Source: an uncultured Ruminococcus sp. (lineage in GTDB: Bacteria > Bacillota > Clostridia > Oscillospirales > CAG-272). From it: DNA of 27,126 bases. Location of the stretch: the NCBI GenBank assembly GCA_902778205.1, contig CACYWX010000003.1, forward strand, positions 1-27,126, given 5' to 3'. Positions 1 to 7,556 of this stretch are shown here, in pieces; within the stretch, counting starts at the first letter, position 1, and every line of letters starts with the position of its first letter. Under the pieces are notes generated by a model. The model was given only the letters and a program-made list of their open reading frames with translations. It was not told the DNA's origin and ran no database searches. Both the position numbers and the translations under genes were made by a program.

Positions 1-1
1 T

Positions 2-68
2 TTCGATCGCTGTTTTCGAGGCTCCCGAGAAAACCGTGGAACTTGTTCCACGCATGTTTCAGCTGACG
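2..68. repeat. Dispersed intergenic module with central hairpin, copy 1
   Basis: This block has three parts. A 24-base segment (2-25) begins TTCGATCG and ends AGGCTCC. A perfect 8-bp hairpin follows, CGTGGAAC (35-42) and GTTCCACG (45-52). The end is GCATGTTTCAGCTGAC (53-68). The outer two parts recur at 19052-19075 (21 of 24 bases identical) and 19132-19147 (14 of 16), while the central hairpin differs completely in sequence. In both places the block lies downstream of a minus-strand gene, about 100 bases beyond the palindromic repeat element. The function is unknown. Confidence 0.65.
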
Positions 69-122
69 CCGCCAGCCCGCGCGGGGATTTGGGATGCACA
101 TTCGAGTTCCGGTTAATGATTT

Positions 123-292
123 GAGCTGTCAGGATTATGCTCTCCGGCCAAGGGGGACCCGCACGGAGGGTACCTGCGGCCTGAGCTGGTATCCTCCGTG
201 CCGCCCGTCCCGCGCAGGGACATAAGAGTTGGAAACGCGAAGCGTTTCCTTCCTAATCCGTGCGGGTTAAGGGATACTCACTTAAGGTATCC
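123..292 (-). ncRNA. Candidate structured RNA element, copy 1 (3' of the TetM-like gene)
   Basis: Read on the minus strand, this begins at the stop codon of the TetM-like gene. Four hairpins are visible in plus coordinates. I: GGATAC 272-277 with GTATCC 287-292. II: GGAAACGC 231-238 with GCGTTTCC 242-249. III: GTCCC 207-211 with GGGAC 217-221. IV: GCACGGAGG 161-169 with CCTCCGTGC 193-201, extended inward by TACC 171-174 and GGTA 188-191. The order, the joining sequence and the loop motif ACCAGCTCA match the plus-strand element at 18602-18821. Stems I and IV differ between copies by compensatory changes. It could be a 3' UTR or independent RNA, or a repeat acting at DNA level. I do not recognise a named RNA class. 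Confidence 0.55.
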
Positions 293-293
293 T

Positions 294-2333
294 TTACATA
301 TCCTCAATCGACAGCTGGTACGCGCCTCTTGCCCAGAGGATCCACTTGGAGCGGTCCAGGGGATTGACGCCCCGGCGGGGATTGACGTGCTCCTCTCCGT
401 CCCGGCACTCCCGGTAGCCGTGGAAGGAGGAGGACAGGACCGCCTTTCCGGAGGACCAGGACGCCAGCTTCACCGGGAATTCCATGGAGGTGGAGACCGG
501 CACCACGGCTTCTACGGCGAAGGAGTCCCCGAAGAAAAGGGGCGCGTCGTATTCCCCCCTCATCCGGACGATCTCCCCGGTGATTTTGCCGGACAGGGAG
601 GCGTCCGCCGTGATCCGCAGCTTCAACAGGGGCTCAAGGATGGTGGAGCCCAGGGACTGCAGGCCGTTCATGAAGGCCATGGGGGTGCAGACGAAGAAGT
701 CCAGGGGATGGGTGTGGATGGTGTGGTGCTGGCCTCCCACCAGAGTGCACCGGAAATCTGTCACCTCCCATCCGTACAGTCCCTGCTCCAGACACTGATA
801 GAAGGACGTGCGGATGTGGGTCTGATAGCGGTAGAAAAGCTGATTGGAGGGGAGCTTTCCGTGATAGGACACGCCGTAGCCCCGGTGCATGGGCTCGAAT
901 TTGAACTGCACCACGGCCCAGCAGGGCTTCGGCATGGTGTAGTCCGCGCAGGCGAAGCCCTCCCGCGCCGGGGTCTCCTTGTAGATGACCGTGGGCGGCG
1001 AGAAGGACGGGATCAGATCGTACCGCTCCCGCAGAAGGGCGTCCAGCACCTCCAGCTGGATCTTCCCCGTGGTGGAGATGGTGATCTCCCGCTGGCCGTT
1101 CTCCCATTTGGCGTCGATGTAGGGCTCCTCCTCCGTCAGCTCCGCCAGAGCGGCGGCAAGGGGCGGGACCTTTTCGGGATCTCTGTCCGCGGGCGTGACC
1201 CGGACCCGGAGAAAGGGCGTGGTCAGACGGTACGCCTCTCCCAGCTCCAGGGACCCCACGAACTGACCGGCCCGGGCCGAGGGCAGACCGCAGAGCGCCG
1301 CGATGTCCCCGCCCTCCACCTCGCCCGCGTCGGTGTACCGGCCTCCGGTGAATTTCCGGATCTGGGATACCTTTTCGGAGACGGGGGGCTTTTCCGCCAG
1401 GGCCACGGCGTCGTCTTCCTCCCCCTCCGGATTGACCAGCCTGGGATCCGCGGGACGCAGGAGGGTGACCTCGTCCCGGTTGGCGATCCTCCCGCCGAAG
1501 AGCCGGATGTGGGAGATCTTGCCCATCTGCCGGTCGTGCTCGATCTTGAAGATGATGCCGGAGAGGGCTTCCGTGGCGCGCCGGTCAGCCGAGGGCATGT
1601 ACGCCGTCATGAAGTCCAGAAGGTCCTCCGTGCCCACGCCCAGCTTGGCGGAGCCCGTCAGCACGGGAACGGCCCGGCACGCTCCGATCTCCTCCCGCAG
1701 CATCTTCTCCGCCCGGTCGTGGGGAAGGGTCTCGTCGGAGAGAAAAGCGTCCGCCGCCTCGTCCGAGAGCTCCGCCAGTCCCTCCGTCACCGCCCGGTCA
1801 AACGCCGCGCCCTTCAGAAGACGGGACTCTGCCGTGTCGAAGCCCGCGTTCTCCGTCTCCGTCAGGGGCAGGAGAACCCCGTCCGCGATCCGGCCGAGAT
1901 CGGCGAGGACCGGGGAGACGTCCGCTCCGGCCCGGTCGAGCTTGTTGACGAACACCAGCCGGGGCAGTCCCGCCTTGTCCAGCGCCCGGAGGATGTTCTC
2001 AGTATGGGCCCGGACGCCCTCCACGGCGGAGACCACCACCACCGCGTAATCCAGGGCGGCCAGGGAGCGCTCCACCTCTCCGGCGAAGTCCACATGGCCG
2101 GGGGTGTCGATGATGTTGACGGTGACGCCCTTCCACTCCGCGGAGGCGGTGGAGGTGCGGACGGAGATGCCCCGCTTTCTCTCCACGGTCAGATTGTCCG
2201 TGGCGGCGGTGCCCTCGTCCACCGATCCCGCCCGGCGGATCGCTCCCATGAGGAAGAGCAGCTGTTCCGTCAGCGTGGTCTTGCCGGCGTCCACGTGGGC
2301 CAGGATCCCGATGTTGTGGTAGATTTTCGGCAT
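294..2333 (-). CDS. TetM/EF-G-like translational GTPase (ribosomal-protection-type)
   Basis: A 679-aa translation-factor GTPase. The N-terminal G domain has AHVDAGKT (12-19), RGISV (54-58), DTPGH (76-80), NKLD (130-133) and GSAK (227-230). EF-G-type domains follow, with PPTVIYKE (446-453) and EQGLYGWEVTDF (516-527), the latter very like Tet(M) domain IV. Tet(M)-family proteins bind the ribosome and release tetracycline. Here the domain IV loop (about 533-546) reads QHHTIHTHPLDF and lacks the SPVSTP-like sequence I recall from Tet(M), so resistance should not be assumed. The protein is about 40 residues longer than Tet(M). An in-frame upstream ATG at 2387 falls inside the promoter (2367-2395), so the ATG at 2333 is chosen. 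It appears monocistronic. An orphan housekeeping translation GTPase is the main alternative. Confidence 0.88.
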   Translation of the reverse strand: MPKIYHNIGILAHVDAGKTTLTEQLLFLMGAIRRAGSVDEGTAATDNLTVERKRGISVRTSTASAEWKGVTVNIIDTPGHVDFAGEVERSLAALDYAVVVVSAVEGVRAHTENILRALDKAGLPRLVFVNKLDRAGADVSPVLADLGRIADGVLLPLTETENAGFDTAESRLLKGAAFDRAVTEGLAELSDEAADAFLSDETLPHDRAEKMLREEIGACRAVPVLTGSAKLGVGTEDLLDFMTAYMPSADRRATEALSGIIFKIEHDRQMGKISHIRLFGGRIANRDEVTLLRPADPRLVNPEGEEDDAVALAEKPPVSEKVSQIRKFTGGRYTDAGEVEGGDIAALCGLPSARAGQFVGSLELGEAYRLTTPFLRVRVTPADRDPEKVPPLAAALAELTEEEPYIDAKWENGQREITISTTGKIQLEVLDALLRERYDLIPSFSPPTVIYKETPAREGFACADYTMPKPCWAVVQFKFEPMHRGYGVSYHGKLPSNQLFYRYQTHIRTSFYQCLEQGLYGWEVTDFRCTLVGGQHHTIHTHPLDFFVCTPMAFMNGLQSLGSTILEPLLKLRITADASLSGKITGEIVRMRGEYDAPLFFGDSFAVEAVVPVSTSMEFPVKLASWSSGKAVLSSSFHGYRECRDGEEHVNPRRGVNPLDRSKWILWARGAYQLSIEDM

Positions 2334-2366
2334 GGCAATTTTGAATCCGTTTCTCGTTTTTTCAGT

Positions 2367-2395
2367 ATTATACACCCGCCGCCGCAATCCGTCAA
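2367..2395 (-). promoter_or_regulatory. Promoter of the TetM-like gene
   Basis: On the minus strand there is TTGACG (2390-2395), a 17-base spacer and a perfect TATAAT (2367-2372). The predicted transcript start near 2360 leaves a leader of about 27 bases before the ATG at 2333. This rules out the longer open frame that starts at 2387. No long leader with a regulatory peptide, as seen upstream of tet(M) on Tn916-type elements, is present. Confidence 0.85.
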
Positions 2396-2453
2396 GGTGC
2401 GGCCGCCGGACAGGATTATCCCACTTTTTTGGTGGGAAATTTCCGCAAAGGGC

Positions 2454-2482
2454 TTGACAGGAGTGGGAAGAATGTGTATAAT
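2454..2482 (+). promoter_or_regulatory. Promoter of the DUF2325 gene
   Basis: A consensus TTGACA (2454-2459), a 17-base spacer and a consensus TATAAT (2477-2482). It is divergent from the TetM-like gene's promoter, with about 60 bases between the two -35 boxes. Confidence 0.88.
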
Positions 2483-2490
2483 ATACGTAA

Positions 2491-2506
2491 GTTAGCTTAA
2501 ACTAAC
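2491..2506. promoter_or_regulatory. Near-palindromic operator at the DUF2325 transcription start
   Basis: GTTAGCTTAAACTAAC is an inverted repeat (GTTAG, six bases, CTAAC) centred just downstream of the predicted transcript start. TTAG-N6-CTAA half-site spacing is found inside DtxR/IdeR-type iron boxes, so a metal-responsive repressor site is plausible. This is inference from one site. Confidence 0.4.
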
Positions 2507-2522
2507 CATAAAGGAGCCCACC

Positions 2523-2804
2523 ATGAGCGTTGTGATCGTAGGCGGCAACGAATGTATGACCCGCCAGTACAAGGACCTGTGCGCGGAGTATCGCTGCAAG
2601 GCGAAGATCTACCCGAAGATGTCGAACAGCCTGAAGGACATCGGCGCGCCGGACCTTCTGATCCTGTTCACCAACACGGTTTCCCACAAGATGATCCATC
2701 TGGTGCTGGGAGAAAAGCGGAACGGAACCCGTATCGCCCGGTGCCATTCCTCCTCCATGGCGGCCCTCCGCGGCATTCTGGAGGAGCACGCGGCGAAGGC
2801 GTGA
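2523..2804 (+). CDS. DUF2325 family protein
   Basis: A 93-aa cytoplasmic protein with the short alternating beta/alpha pattern of the DUF2325 family: IVGGNE near the start, a hydrophobic strand LLILFTN (45-51), and RCHSSSM (73-79) near the end. Cysteines at 11, 20, 25 and 74 and histidine 75 could bind metal, but this is only suggestive. The start is well fixed, since AAGGAG (2511-2516) lies six bases before the ATG. The gene has its own consensus promoter with a palindrome over the transcription start, and ends at a shared terminator facing the minus-strand lipoprotein. The family has no established biochemical role known to me. A link to metal response would rest only on the operator-like site. 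Confidence 0.82.
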   Translation: MSVVIVGGNECMTRQYKDLCAEYRCKAKIYPKMSNSLKDIGAPDLLILFTNTVSHKMIHLVLGEKRNGTRIARCHSSSMAALRGILEEHAAKA

Positions 2805-2870
2805 TAGGTTCGTGCGTTCACACGATGAGGAAGGAAACCGTTCTTGTCGTTTTAGCCCATAGTCCCTTAT

Positions 2871-2912
2871 AAAAACCGTCTCCGGAAAAACCTGACCCGG
2901 AGGCGGATTTTT
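2871..2912. terminator. Bidirectional intrinsic terminator
   Basis: Stem CCGTCTCCGG (2876-2885) pairs with CCGGAGGCGG (2897-2906) through ten pairs, one of them G-U. It is preceded by AAAAA and followed by ATTTTT. It sits between the converging DUF2325 gene (+) and lipoprotein gene (-), and can serve both. Confidence 0.85.
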
Positions 2913-2942
2913 ATACATTCCGCGTGCCAGAGAAACCGGAGG

Positions 2943-3662
2943 CTAACTCCCCCTCCGGACGGCGGCGCGGATCCGGCTGACGGATGCGGCGGTGTCCCGC
3001 GGGATCTCCAGAAGGGCGAACCACCCACACTCCATTTCGCCGCCTTCCAATCCCGGCTCCGGGATGAATCCGATATGGAGGACGGCGGAGGAGGCTTCGG
3101 GGACCTTGTTCCGGCGAAGCTCAAAGCGGTCCGGGACGGGGGGAACGGTGGAGGGCATCCAGATGTAAACCGGCAGCAGGACATGGTCCTCGAAAAAAGA
3201 TTCGTCCCACCGGGGGAGCAGGGAGCGGAAGCTGTCCGTTCCGTAACCGGCAAAATAATCGGTATAATCGTAGAAAAAGAACTCTTCCGTCTGTGCCGTG
3301 AACCGGTCGAGGGCCTCGGCGGAGGCAATCAGCGCGGCGGGACACTCCCGGTCATTGCCGTACATCACGGGGCCGCTGTCGGTCTGAAAGCCGTCGAAGG
3401 GCAGGAAGGCACGGCCGTCGAAGGGCTCCTCCATCCCGCACAGGCCCACGAAGGAGAGGCGGAAGCCCAGCGCCTCCGGATCCAGGGAGAGCACGGTTTC
3501 CCCGGCGGGCAGGACGGGTACCGAGGTCTGATCGGCGGTCAGCGGTTCGGCCGGATGTGCGGATCCGTACAGGCCGGAATCATACGCTGCAGGGCGCAGG
3601 GAGACGCATCCGGTCAGAAGCAGGGCGGAAAGGGATGCGAGCAGGGCACGTTTTCCTTTCAT
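2943..3662 (-). CDS. Hypothetical lipoprotein
   Basis: A 239-aa protein of unrecognised family. It begins with a short basic stretch (MKGKR), a hydrophobic segment and the lipobox LLTGC, with cysteine 19 as the likely lipidated residue. It is therefore probably anchored to the outer face of the cytoplasmic membrane. The remainder is rich in aromatic and acidic residues (for example FFFYDYTDYF) with no repeats or further membrane segments. The ATG at 3662 is preferred over the in-frame ATG at 3686 because GGGAGGA lies eight bases upstream of it. No clear promoter was found. A CCGGGA/TCCCGG inverted repeat (3732-3751) lies in the divergent region shared with the SPFH gene. It ends at the bidirectional terminator. 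Confidence 0.75.
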   Translation of the reverse strand: MKGKRALLASLSALLLTGCVSLRPAAYDSGLYGSAHPAEPLTADQTSVPVLPAGETVLSLDPEALGFRLSFVGLCGMEEPFDGRAFLPFDGFQTDSGPVMYGNDRECPAALIASAEALDRFTAQTEEFFFYDYTDYFAGYGTDSFRSLLPRWDESFFEDHVLLPVYIWMPSTVPPVPDRFELRRNKVPEASSAVLHIGFIPEPGLEGGEMECGWFALLEIPRDTAASVSRIRAAVRRGS

Positions 3663-3771
3663 GGCAGTTGTCCTCCCGTTCGTCATAATCCGGTTCTTTA
3701 TGGATAAGACGATGGGGACTTTGAAAAAGTTCCGGGAAGATTAAATCCCGGTGAGAAACGTTCGCCGGACC

Positions 3772-3800
3772 TTGTATAAGGACCGCGGATATGATATACT
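3772..3800 (+). promoter_or_regulatory. Promoter of the SPFH protein gene
   Basis: TTGTAT (3772-3777), a 17-base spacer and TATACT (3795-3800). The -10 box is good and the -35 box is moderate. Confidence 0.65.
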
Positions 3801-3883
3801 GACCCCGTCAGAACGAAAACCGACCGCTCCGGGGACGGAAAAAACGCCGTGCCCGGGACGGATTCATGAAAAGGAGTGCCGAT

Positions 3884-4921
3884 ATGCAGTATGTATTGAT
3901 CGGAATCGCTGTGCTGGTGATCTGGTACCTGCTGGCCAATCTGCGGGTAGTGCCCCAGAGCGAGGCGTACGTCATCGAGTTCCTGGGCAAATACAAGGAC
4001 ACCTGGGAGGCCGGGATGCACCTCAAGACCCCGTTCCTGGAGCGGATCGCCAAGAAGGTGACCCTGAAGGAGCAGGTCCTGGACGCGCCGCCCCAGCCCG
4101 TCATCACCAAGGACAATGTCACCATGCAGATCGACGCGGTGGTGTACTTCCGGGTGTTCAACCCCATGCTCTTCACCTACGGCGCCATCAACCCCATCAA
4201 CGCCCTGGACAATCTGACCGCCACCACGCTCCGTAACGTGGTGGGCGAGCTGGAGCTGGACGAGACCCTCACCAGCCGGGACGCCATCAACTCGAAAATG
4301 GCCCTGATCCTGGACGACGCCACGGACCCCTGGGGCATCAAGGTGATCCGGGTGGAATTAAAAAACATCATCCCGCCGAAGGGCATCCAGGAATCCATGG
4401 AAAAGCAGATGAAGGCCGAGCGCGAGAAGAGAGAGACCCTCCTGCTGGCCGAGGCTCACAAGGAAGCGGACATCAAGGAGGCCGAGGGCCACAAGCTGGC
4501 GGTGGTGCTGGAGGCCGAGGGTGAGAGAGACGCCCGCATCGCCCGCGCCGAGGGTGAAGCGAGAGCCCTGTATCTGGCCAAGAAGGCGGAGGCGGACGGT
4601 CTGCGCGAGCTCATGGCGGCGGGGATCGACGAAAAGGTCCTGCGGCTGAAGCAGTTCGAGGCCATGCAGAAGGTGGCCGACGGACGGGCCGCCAAGATCA
4701 TCATCCCCACGGACATGGTGGACCTCACCACCAAGGCGTCGGTGTTCGCCGAGACGGCCTCCGTCGGTTCCGCGGTGACGAATCCCGAGGAGCATGCGGA
4801 GGAGGTCCCCGAATCCCACTGCTTCGACAAGGAGAAGGAATTCGGCGACTACGACGGAAACGGCTACGACCGTCAGAAGGCGGAGACGGACGAGACGCTC
4901 GGGACGAGAAGAGCGGAATAA
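3884..4921 (+). CDS. SPFH/Band 7 (stomatin-like) membrane protein
   Basis: A 345-aa protein with an N-terminal membrane segment (YVLIGIAVLVIWYLLA) followed directly by a Band 7 domain: VVPQSEAYVIEFLGKY, then VITKDNVTMQIDAVVYFRV and NVVGELELDETLTSRDAIN. A long charged alpha-helical region rich in E, A, K and R follows, typical of the oligomerising coiled coil of stomatin/QmcA-like proteins. The acidic C-terminal tail is poorly conserved in such families. These proteins form large ring or cage assemblies on the membrane and often influence membrane proteases. The NfeD partner frequently found beside them is not visible here. The ATG at 3884 is chosen because AAAAGGAG lies just upstream of it. 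The ATG at 3866 would place this Shine-Dalgarno sequence inside the gene. Confidence 0.9.
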   Translation: MQYVLIGIAVLVIWYLLANLRVVPQSEAYVIEFLGKYKDTWEAGMHLKTPFLERIAKKVTLKEQVLDAPPQPVITKDNVTMQIDAVVYFRVFNPMLFTYGAINPINALDNLTATTLRNVVGELELDETLTSRDAINSKMALILDDATDPWGIKVIRVELKNIIPPKGIQESMEKQMKAEREKRETLLLAEAHKEADIKEAEGHKLAVVLEAEGERDARIARAEGEARALYLAKKAEADGLRELMAAGIDEKVLRLKQFEAMQKVADGRAAKIIIPTDMVDLTTKASVFAETASVGSAVTNPEEHAEEVPESHCFDKEKEFGDYDGNGYDRQKAETDETLGTRRAE

Positions 4922-4940
4922 GCGCTCCGAAGGATCGGGC

Positions 4941-4992
4941 GGGGCTGTCGCATAAGCTCCTGAAAAGGGAGAAATGCGGCGGCCCCTTTTTT
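4941..4992 (+). terminator. Intrinsic terminator after the SPFH gene
   Basis: A long hairpin with GGGGCTGTCGCAT (4941-4953) pairing with ATGCGGCGGCCCC (4974-4986) through G-U-tolerant pairs, and an inner CTCC/GGGAG stem. A run of six T follows. Confidence 0.85.
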
Positions 4993-5008
4993 CATCCCGG
5001 GAGATTCC

Positions 5009-5037
5009 TTGACAAATATGGAAAGATGTGATAGGAT
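5009..5037 (+). promoter_or_regulatory. Promoter of the solute-binding lipoprotein gene
   Basis: TTGACA (5009-5014), a 17-base spacer and TAGGAT (5032-5037). The predicted transcript start is near 5044, so the in-frame ATG at 5028 cannot be the start codon. Confidence 0.8.
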
Positions 5038-5081
5038 TGTGCCGATGGTATTCAAACGACAAACGACGGGAGGATCGGACG

Positions 5082-7457
5082 GTGAAAAGACGGATACGCA
5101 CGCTTGCGGCGATGACGGCGGTTCTCTGCGCGGCCGCGGCGCTCTTCGCGGGATGCGGGGAAAGGGAGTCCGCGGAGGAGACGGAGAGGTCCGGGGAAGC
5201 GGAGACGGCTGTGGTCCTCGGCGGGATCTATGAGGAGCAGAGGATCGCTGCTCCGGAGGGCTTCCAGCCGCTTGCCGCCGCGGATCCGGTCCGGTGCGGG
5301 GACGGCTCCCTCCTCTGGCTGGCAAACGATGGGAGGAGCAAGTGGGCGGTGGTGCGCTCGGACGATCCTGCAGCGGGAGACGGACAGAGCTGTGAGACCT
5401 GGCCGGTCCCTCTGGCGGAGGGAGAGGATCTTCTGAAGGGCGCCTTTTCCGGAGAGAGGCTCGTCTTTCTCTCCCGGGAGGAGGACGGCGCGCTCTGGCT
5501 GAAGACCTTTGACCGGGAGGAGTCCGCCGGGACCTGTGAAATCCTCTGCTCCCTGGACGAGATTTTGCCGGAGACGGGGCAGGTGTATGGTCCCGCCGCA
5601 GACCGGGAGGGCGTCATCGCGCTGGCCCGGGGCAATACGGCTGCGGCTGTCTCCGCGGATGGGAAGCTGCTGGGACAGGTTTCCTTCGGCGGACGGCTCA
5701 TGGCGCTGACGGCCGGGGAGAGCGGCTTCGTCGTCGTGCAGGAGGAGGGAGGACGGATCACGGCCTCTCTGGCGGATTTTGAGAAAGGCGCGCTCCGGCA
5801 TGCGGCTGAGCTTCCGAGGGAGACCTTCCATGTGGCCGGCGGACGGGGCTTCGATCTCTACTACGCCGCGGACGACGGGGTGTACGGCCTGATGCTCGGG
5901 GACGGCGAGAGCGGGGAACTGCTCCTGCACTACATGAACTCCGGCATGAACGGGCAGAGCTGCAGCCTTCTGACGGCCTTCGACGCGGCGTCGCTCTTCT
6001 TCATGGAATCCTCCGGCGGAAAATGGATCCCCGTTCTGCGCGGAAAGGGGGAGGACAGAACGCTGGAGGGCGTCGAGGTGCTGACTTTGGCCTGCGACAC
6101 CGCGAGACTTCCCATGCCCGCCGAAATCACCGCCGTGATCACGGATTTCAACGCGGCGCATCCGGACGTCTATGTGAAGGTGGAGGACTATGCTTCGTAC
6201 AACACCCGGGAGAACCCCTATGCCGGCGAGGAGAAGCTGGCCCGGGATCTGGTGACGGGTTTGGCGAAGCCCGACATCCTCTTCGGCCATGCCAGATCGA
6301 CGTACATGAGGCAGGTGTACAAGCACGGGCTGTATCAGGATCTGCTGCCGCGGCTTGAGGCGGATCCCGACTACCGGGCGGAGGACCTGTTCGACTCGGT
6401 CCGGCGGGCCTTCGACGACGGGGAGGGCGGTCTCTGGGGCATCGCGCCGTCCTTTACCCTGACCATGGCGTACACGGCGGCCCGGGAGACGATCGCGCCC
6501 TACGCGGAGCAGGGATACTGGACACTGGATCAGCTGACGGACTTTGCAGAGTCCCTGCCGGAGGGAGTCCCGCCCATGCAGACCTGGTGCCGAGGCTACT
6601 ACGGTCCCCTGGTCAACGGCGGCTTCATGGAATTCATCGACCGGAAAGAGGGGACCTGCTCCTTCGACAGTCCTTCGTTCGTCCGTTATCTGAAGTACGC
6701 AGCCTCGCTTCCGACGCTGGAGGAATACAACAGGCGGTATCCGTTTGCCTCCATGGGCGAGGGGGAGCTGGCGGTCTGTCTCAGAGAGGGACAGCTGGCC
6801 GGTGCGGTCTCCTTCGGGTTCGGCTCCGTGGCGGATTTCATTGGTATGACGGGTCTCTTTGGCACGGAGGACTGGGCCATGATCGGCATGCCGGCGCCCG
6901 AGGAGCGGTACGGCGCGGGGAACCGGGTGGACGCGGATTTCGTATTCGTCATCACCTCCCGGTGCAGGGAGCCCGGTCCGGCCTGGGAGCTGATCCGCGC
7001 AGCCTTTGCCGGAAGCGGAGCCACGGAAACCGGAGGCTTCCCCGCCTTCCGCTCAAAGCTGAGGGAACGGGCGGCGGGAAAAAATGTGATCGGGATGAGC
7101 GTATGGGGCTCCATGACCGGCGAGTACGCTTGGACGCCCTTCTGCCCCTACGACGCGGACTTTATCTGGTACTATGACGGCACAGCGGAGGTGAGAATGA
7201 AGGATCCGGACGAGCCGCTGACGGAGGACGCGCTGAAGAAGCCGGGCTTTGTCACGGACTTCACGGAGGAGGATTTCGATAAGCTGGAGCGTCTTCTCGA
7301 CACGGCGGGCATGCCCTTTCTCGCGATGGATCTGGACGAGGACTGGATGATCGTGCGGGAGGAAATGAGCGCCATGTTCGCCGGGACCGGAACGCCGGAG
7401 GACTGCGCCGCGAAGATCCAGTCCCGGGTGTCCATCTGGCTGGCGGAGAACCGGTAA
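5082..7457 (+). CDS. Extracellular solute-binding lipoprotein with large N-terminal domain
   Basis: A 791-aa secreted lipoprotein. It starts at GTG 5082, eight bases after GGGAGG, and has a signal peptide with lipobox LFAGC (cysteine 25). Residues of about 30-325 form a beta-rich region with repeated short strands (LLWLANDGR, LMALTAGESGFVVV, FDLYYAADDGVYGL) that could be a beta-propeller. This is not proven. From about 330 on it resembles family 1 ABC solute-binding proteins (PAEITAVITDFNAAHPDVYV, then DILFGHARSTYMRQVYKHGL and LWGIAPSFTLTMAY). The usual length is 400-550 aa, so the N-terminal part is extra. No permease or ATPase genes lie nearby, so either it serves a transporter encoded elsewhere or it acts as a sensor or surface protein. 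The ligand is unknown. Confidence 0.82.
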   Translation: MKRRIRTLAAMTAVLCAAAALFAGCGERESAEETERSGEAETAVVLGGIYEEQRIAAPEGFQPLAAADPVRCGDGSLLWLANDGRSKWAVVRSDDPAAGDGQSCETWPVPLAEGEDLLKGAFSGERLVFLSREEDGALWLKTFDREESAGTCEILCSLDEILPETGQVYGPAADREGVIALARGNTAAAVSADGKLLGQVSFGGRLMALTAGESGFVVVQEEGGRITASLADFEKGALRHAAELPRETFHVAGGRGFDLYYAADDGVYGLMLGDGESGELLLHYMNSGMNGQSCSLLTAFDAASLFFMESSGGKWIPVLRGKGEDRTLEGVEVLTLACDTARLPMPAEITAVITDFNAAHPDVYVKVEDYASYNTRENPYAGEEKLARDLVTGLAKPDILFGHARSTYMRQVYKHGLYQDLLPRLEADPDYRAEDLFDSVRRAFDDGEGGLWGIAPSFTLTMAYTAARETIAPYAEQGYWTLDQLTDFAESLPEGVPPMQTWCRGYYGPLVNGGFMEFIDRKEGTCSFDSPSFVRYLKYAASLPTLEEYNRRYPFASMGEGELAVCLREGQLAGAVSFGFGSVADFIGMTGLFGTEDWAMIGMPAPEERYGAGNRVDADFVFVITSRCREPGPAWELIRAAFAGSGATETGGFPAFRSKLRERAAGKNVIGMSVWGSMTGEYAWTPFCPYDADFIWYYDGTAEVRMKDPDEPLTEDALKKPGFVTDFTEEDFDKLERLLDTAGMPFLAMDLDEDWMIVREEMSAMFAGTGTPEDCAAKIQSRVSIWLAENR

Positions 7458-7496
7458 GAACGGCCTCTGCCTTTTGCCGGAATTTGACGCTTTATC

Positions 7497-7525
7497 TTGA
7501 CTTCACCCGGCAAAACTGCTATACT
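7497..7525 (+). promoter_or_regulatory. Promoter of the alpha/beta hydrolase gene
   Basis: TTGACT (7497-7502), a 17-base spacer and TATACT (7520-7525). Confidence 0.82.
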
Positions 7526-7556
7526 GTAGCGGGAATGAACAAACGCGGGAGGACAT

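Noticed and set aside
294..2333. Calling the GTPase a tetracycline resistance gene
   Set aside because: The key domain IV loop differs and no mobile-element context or tet(M)-type leader is present.
198..2495. A 765-codon open frame on the plus strand opposite the TetM-like gene
   Set aside because: It has no family resemblance, is low-complexity Gly/Arg/Gly-rich, and covers a clear GTPase gene on the other strand. It is an effect of high G+C.
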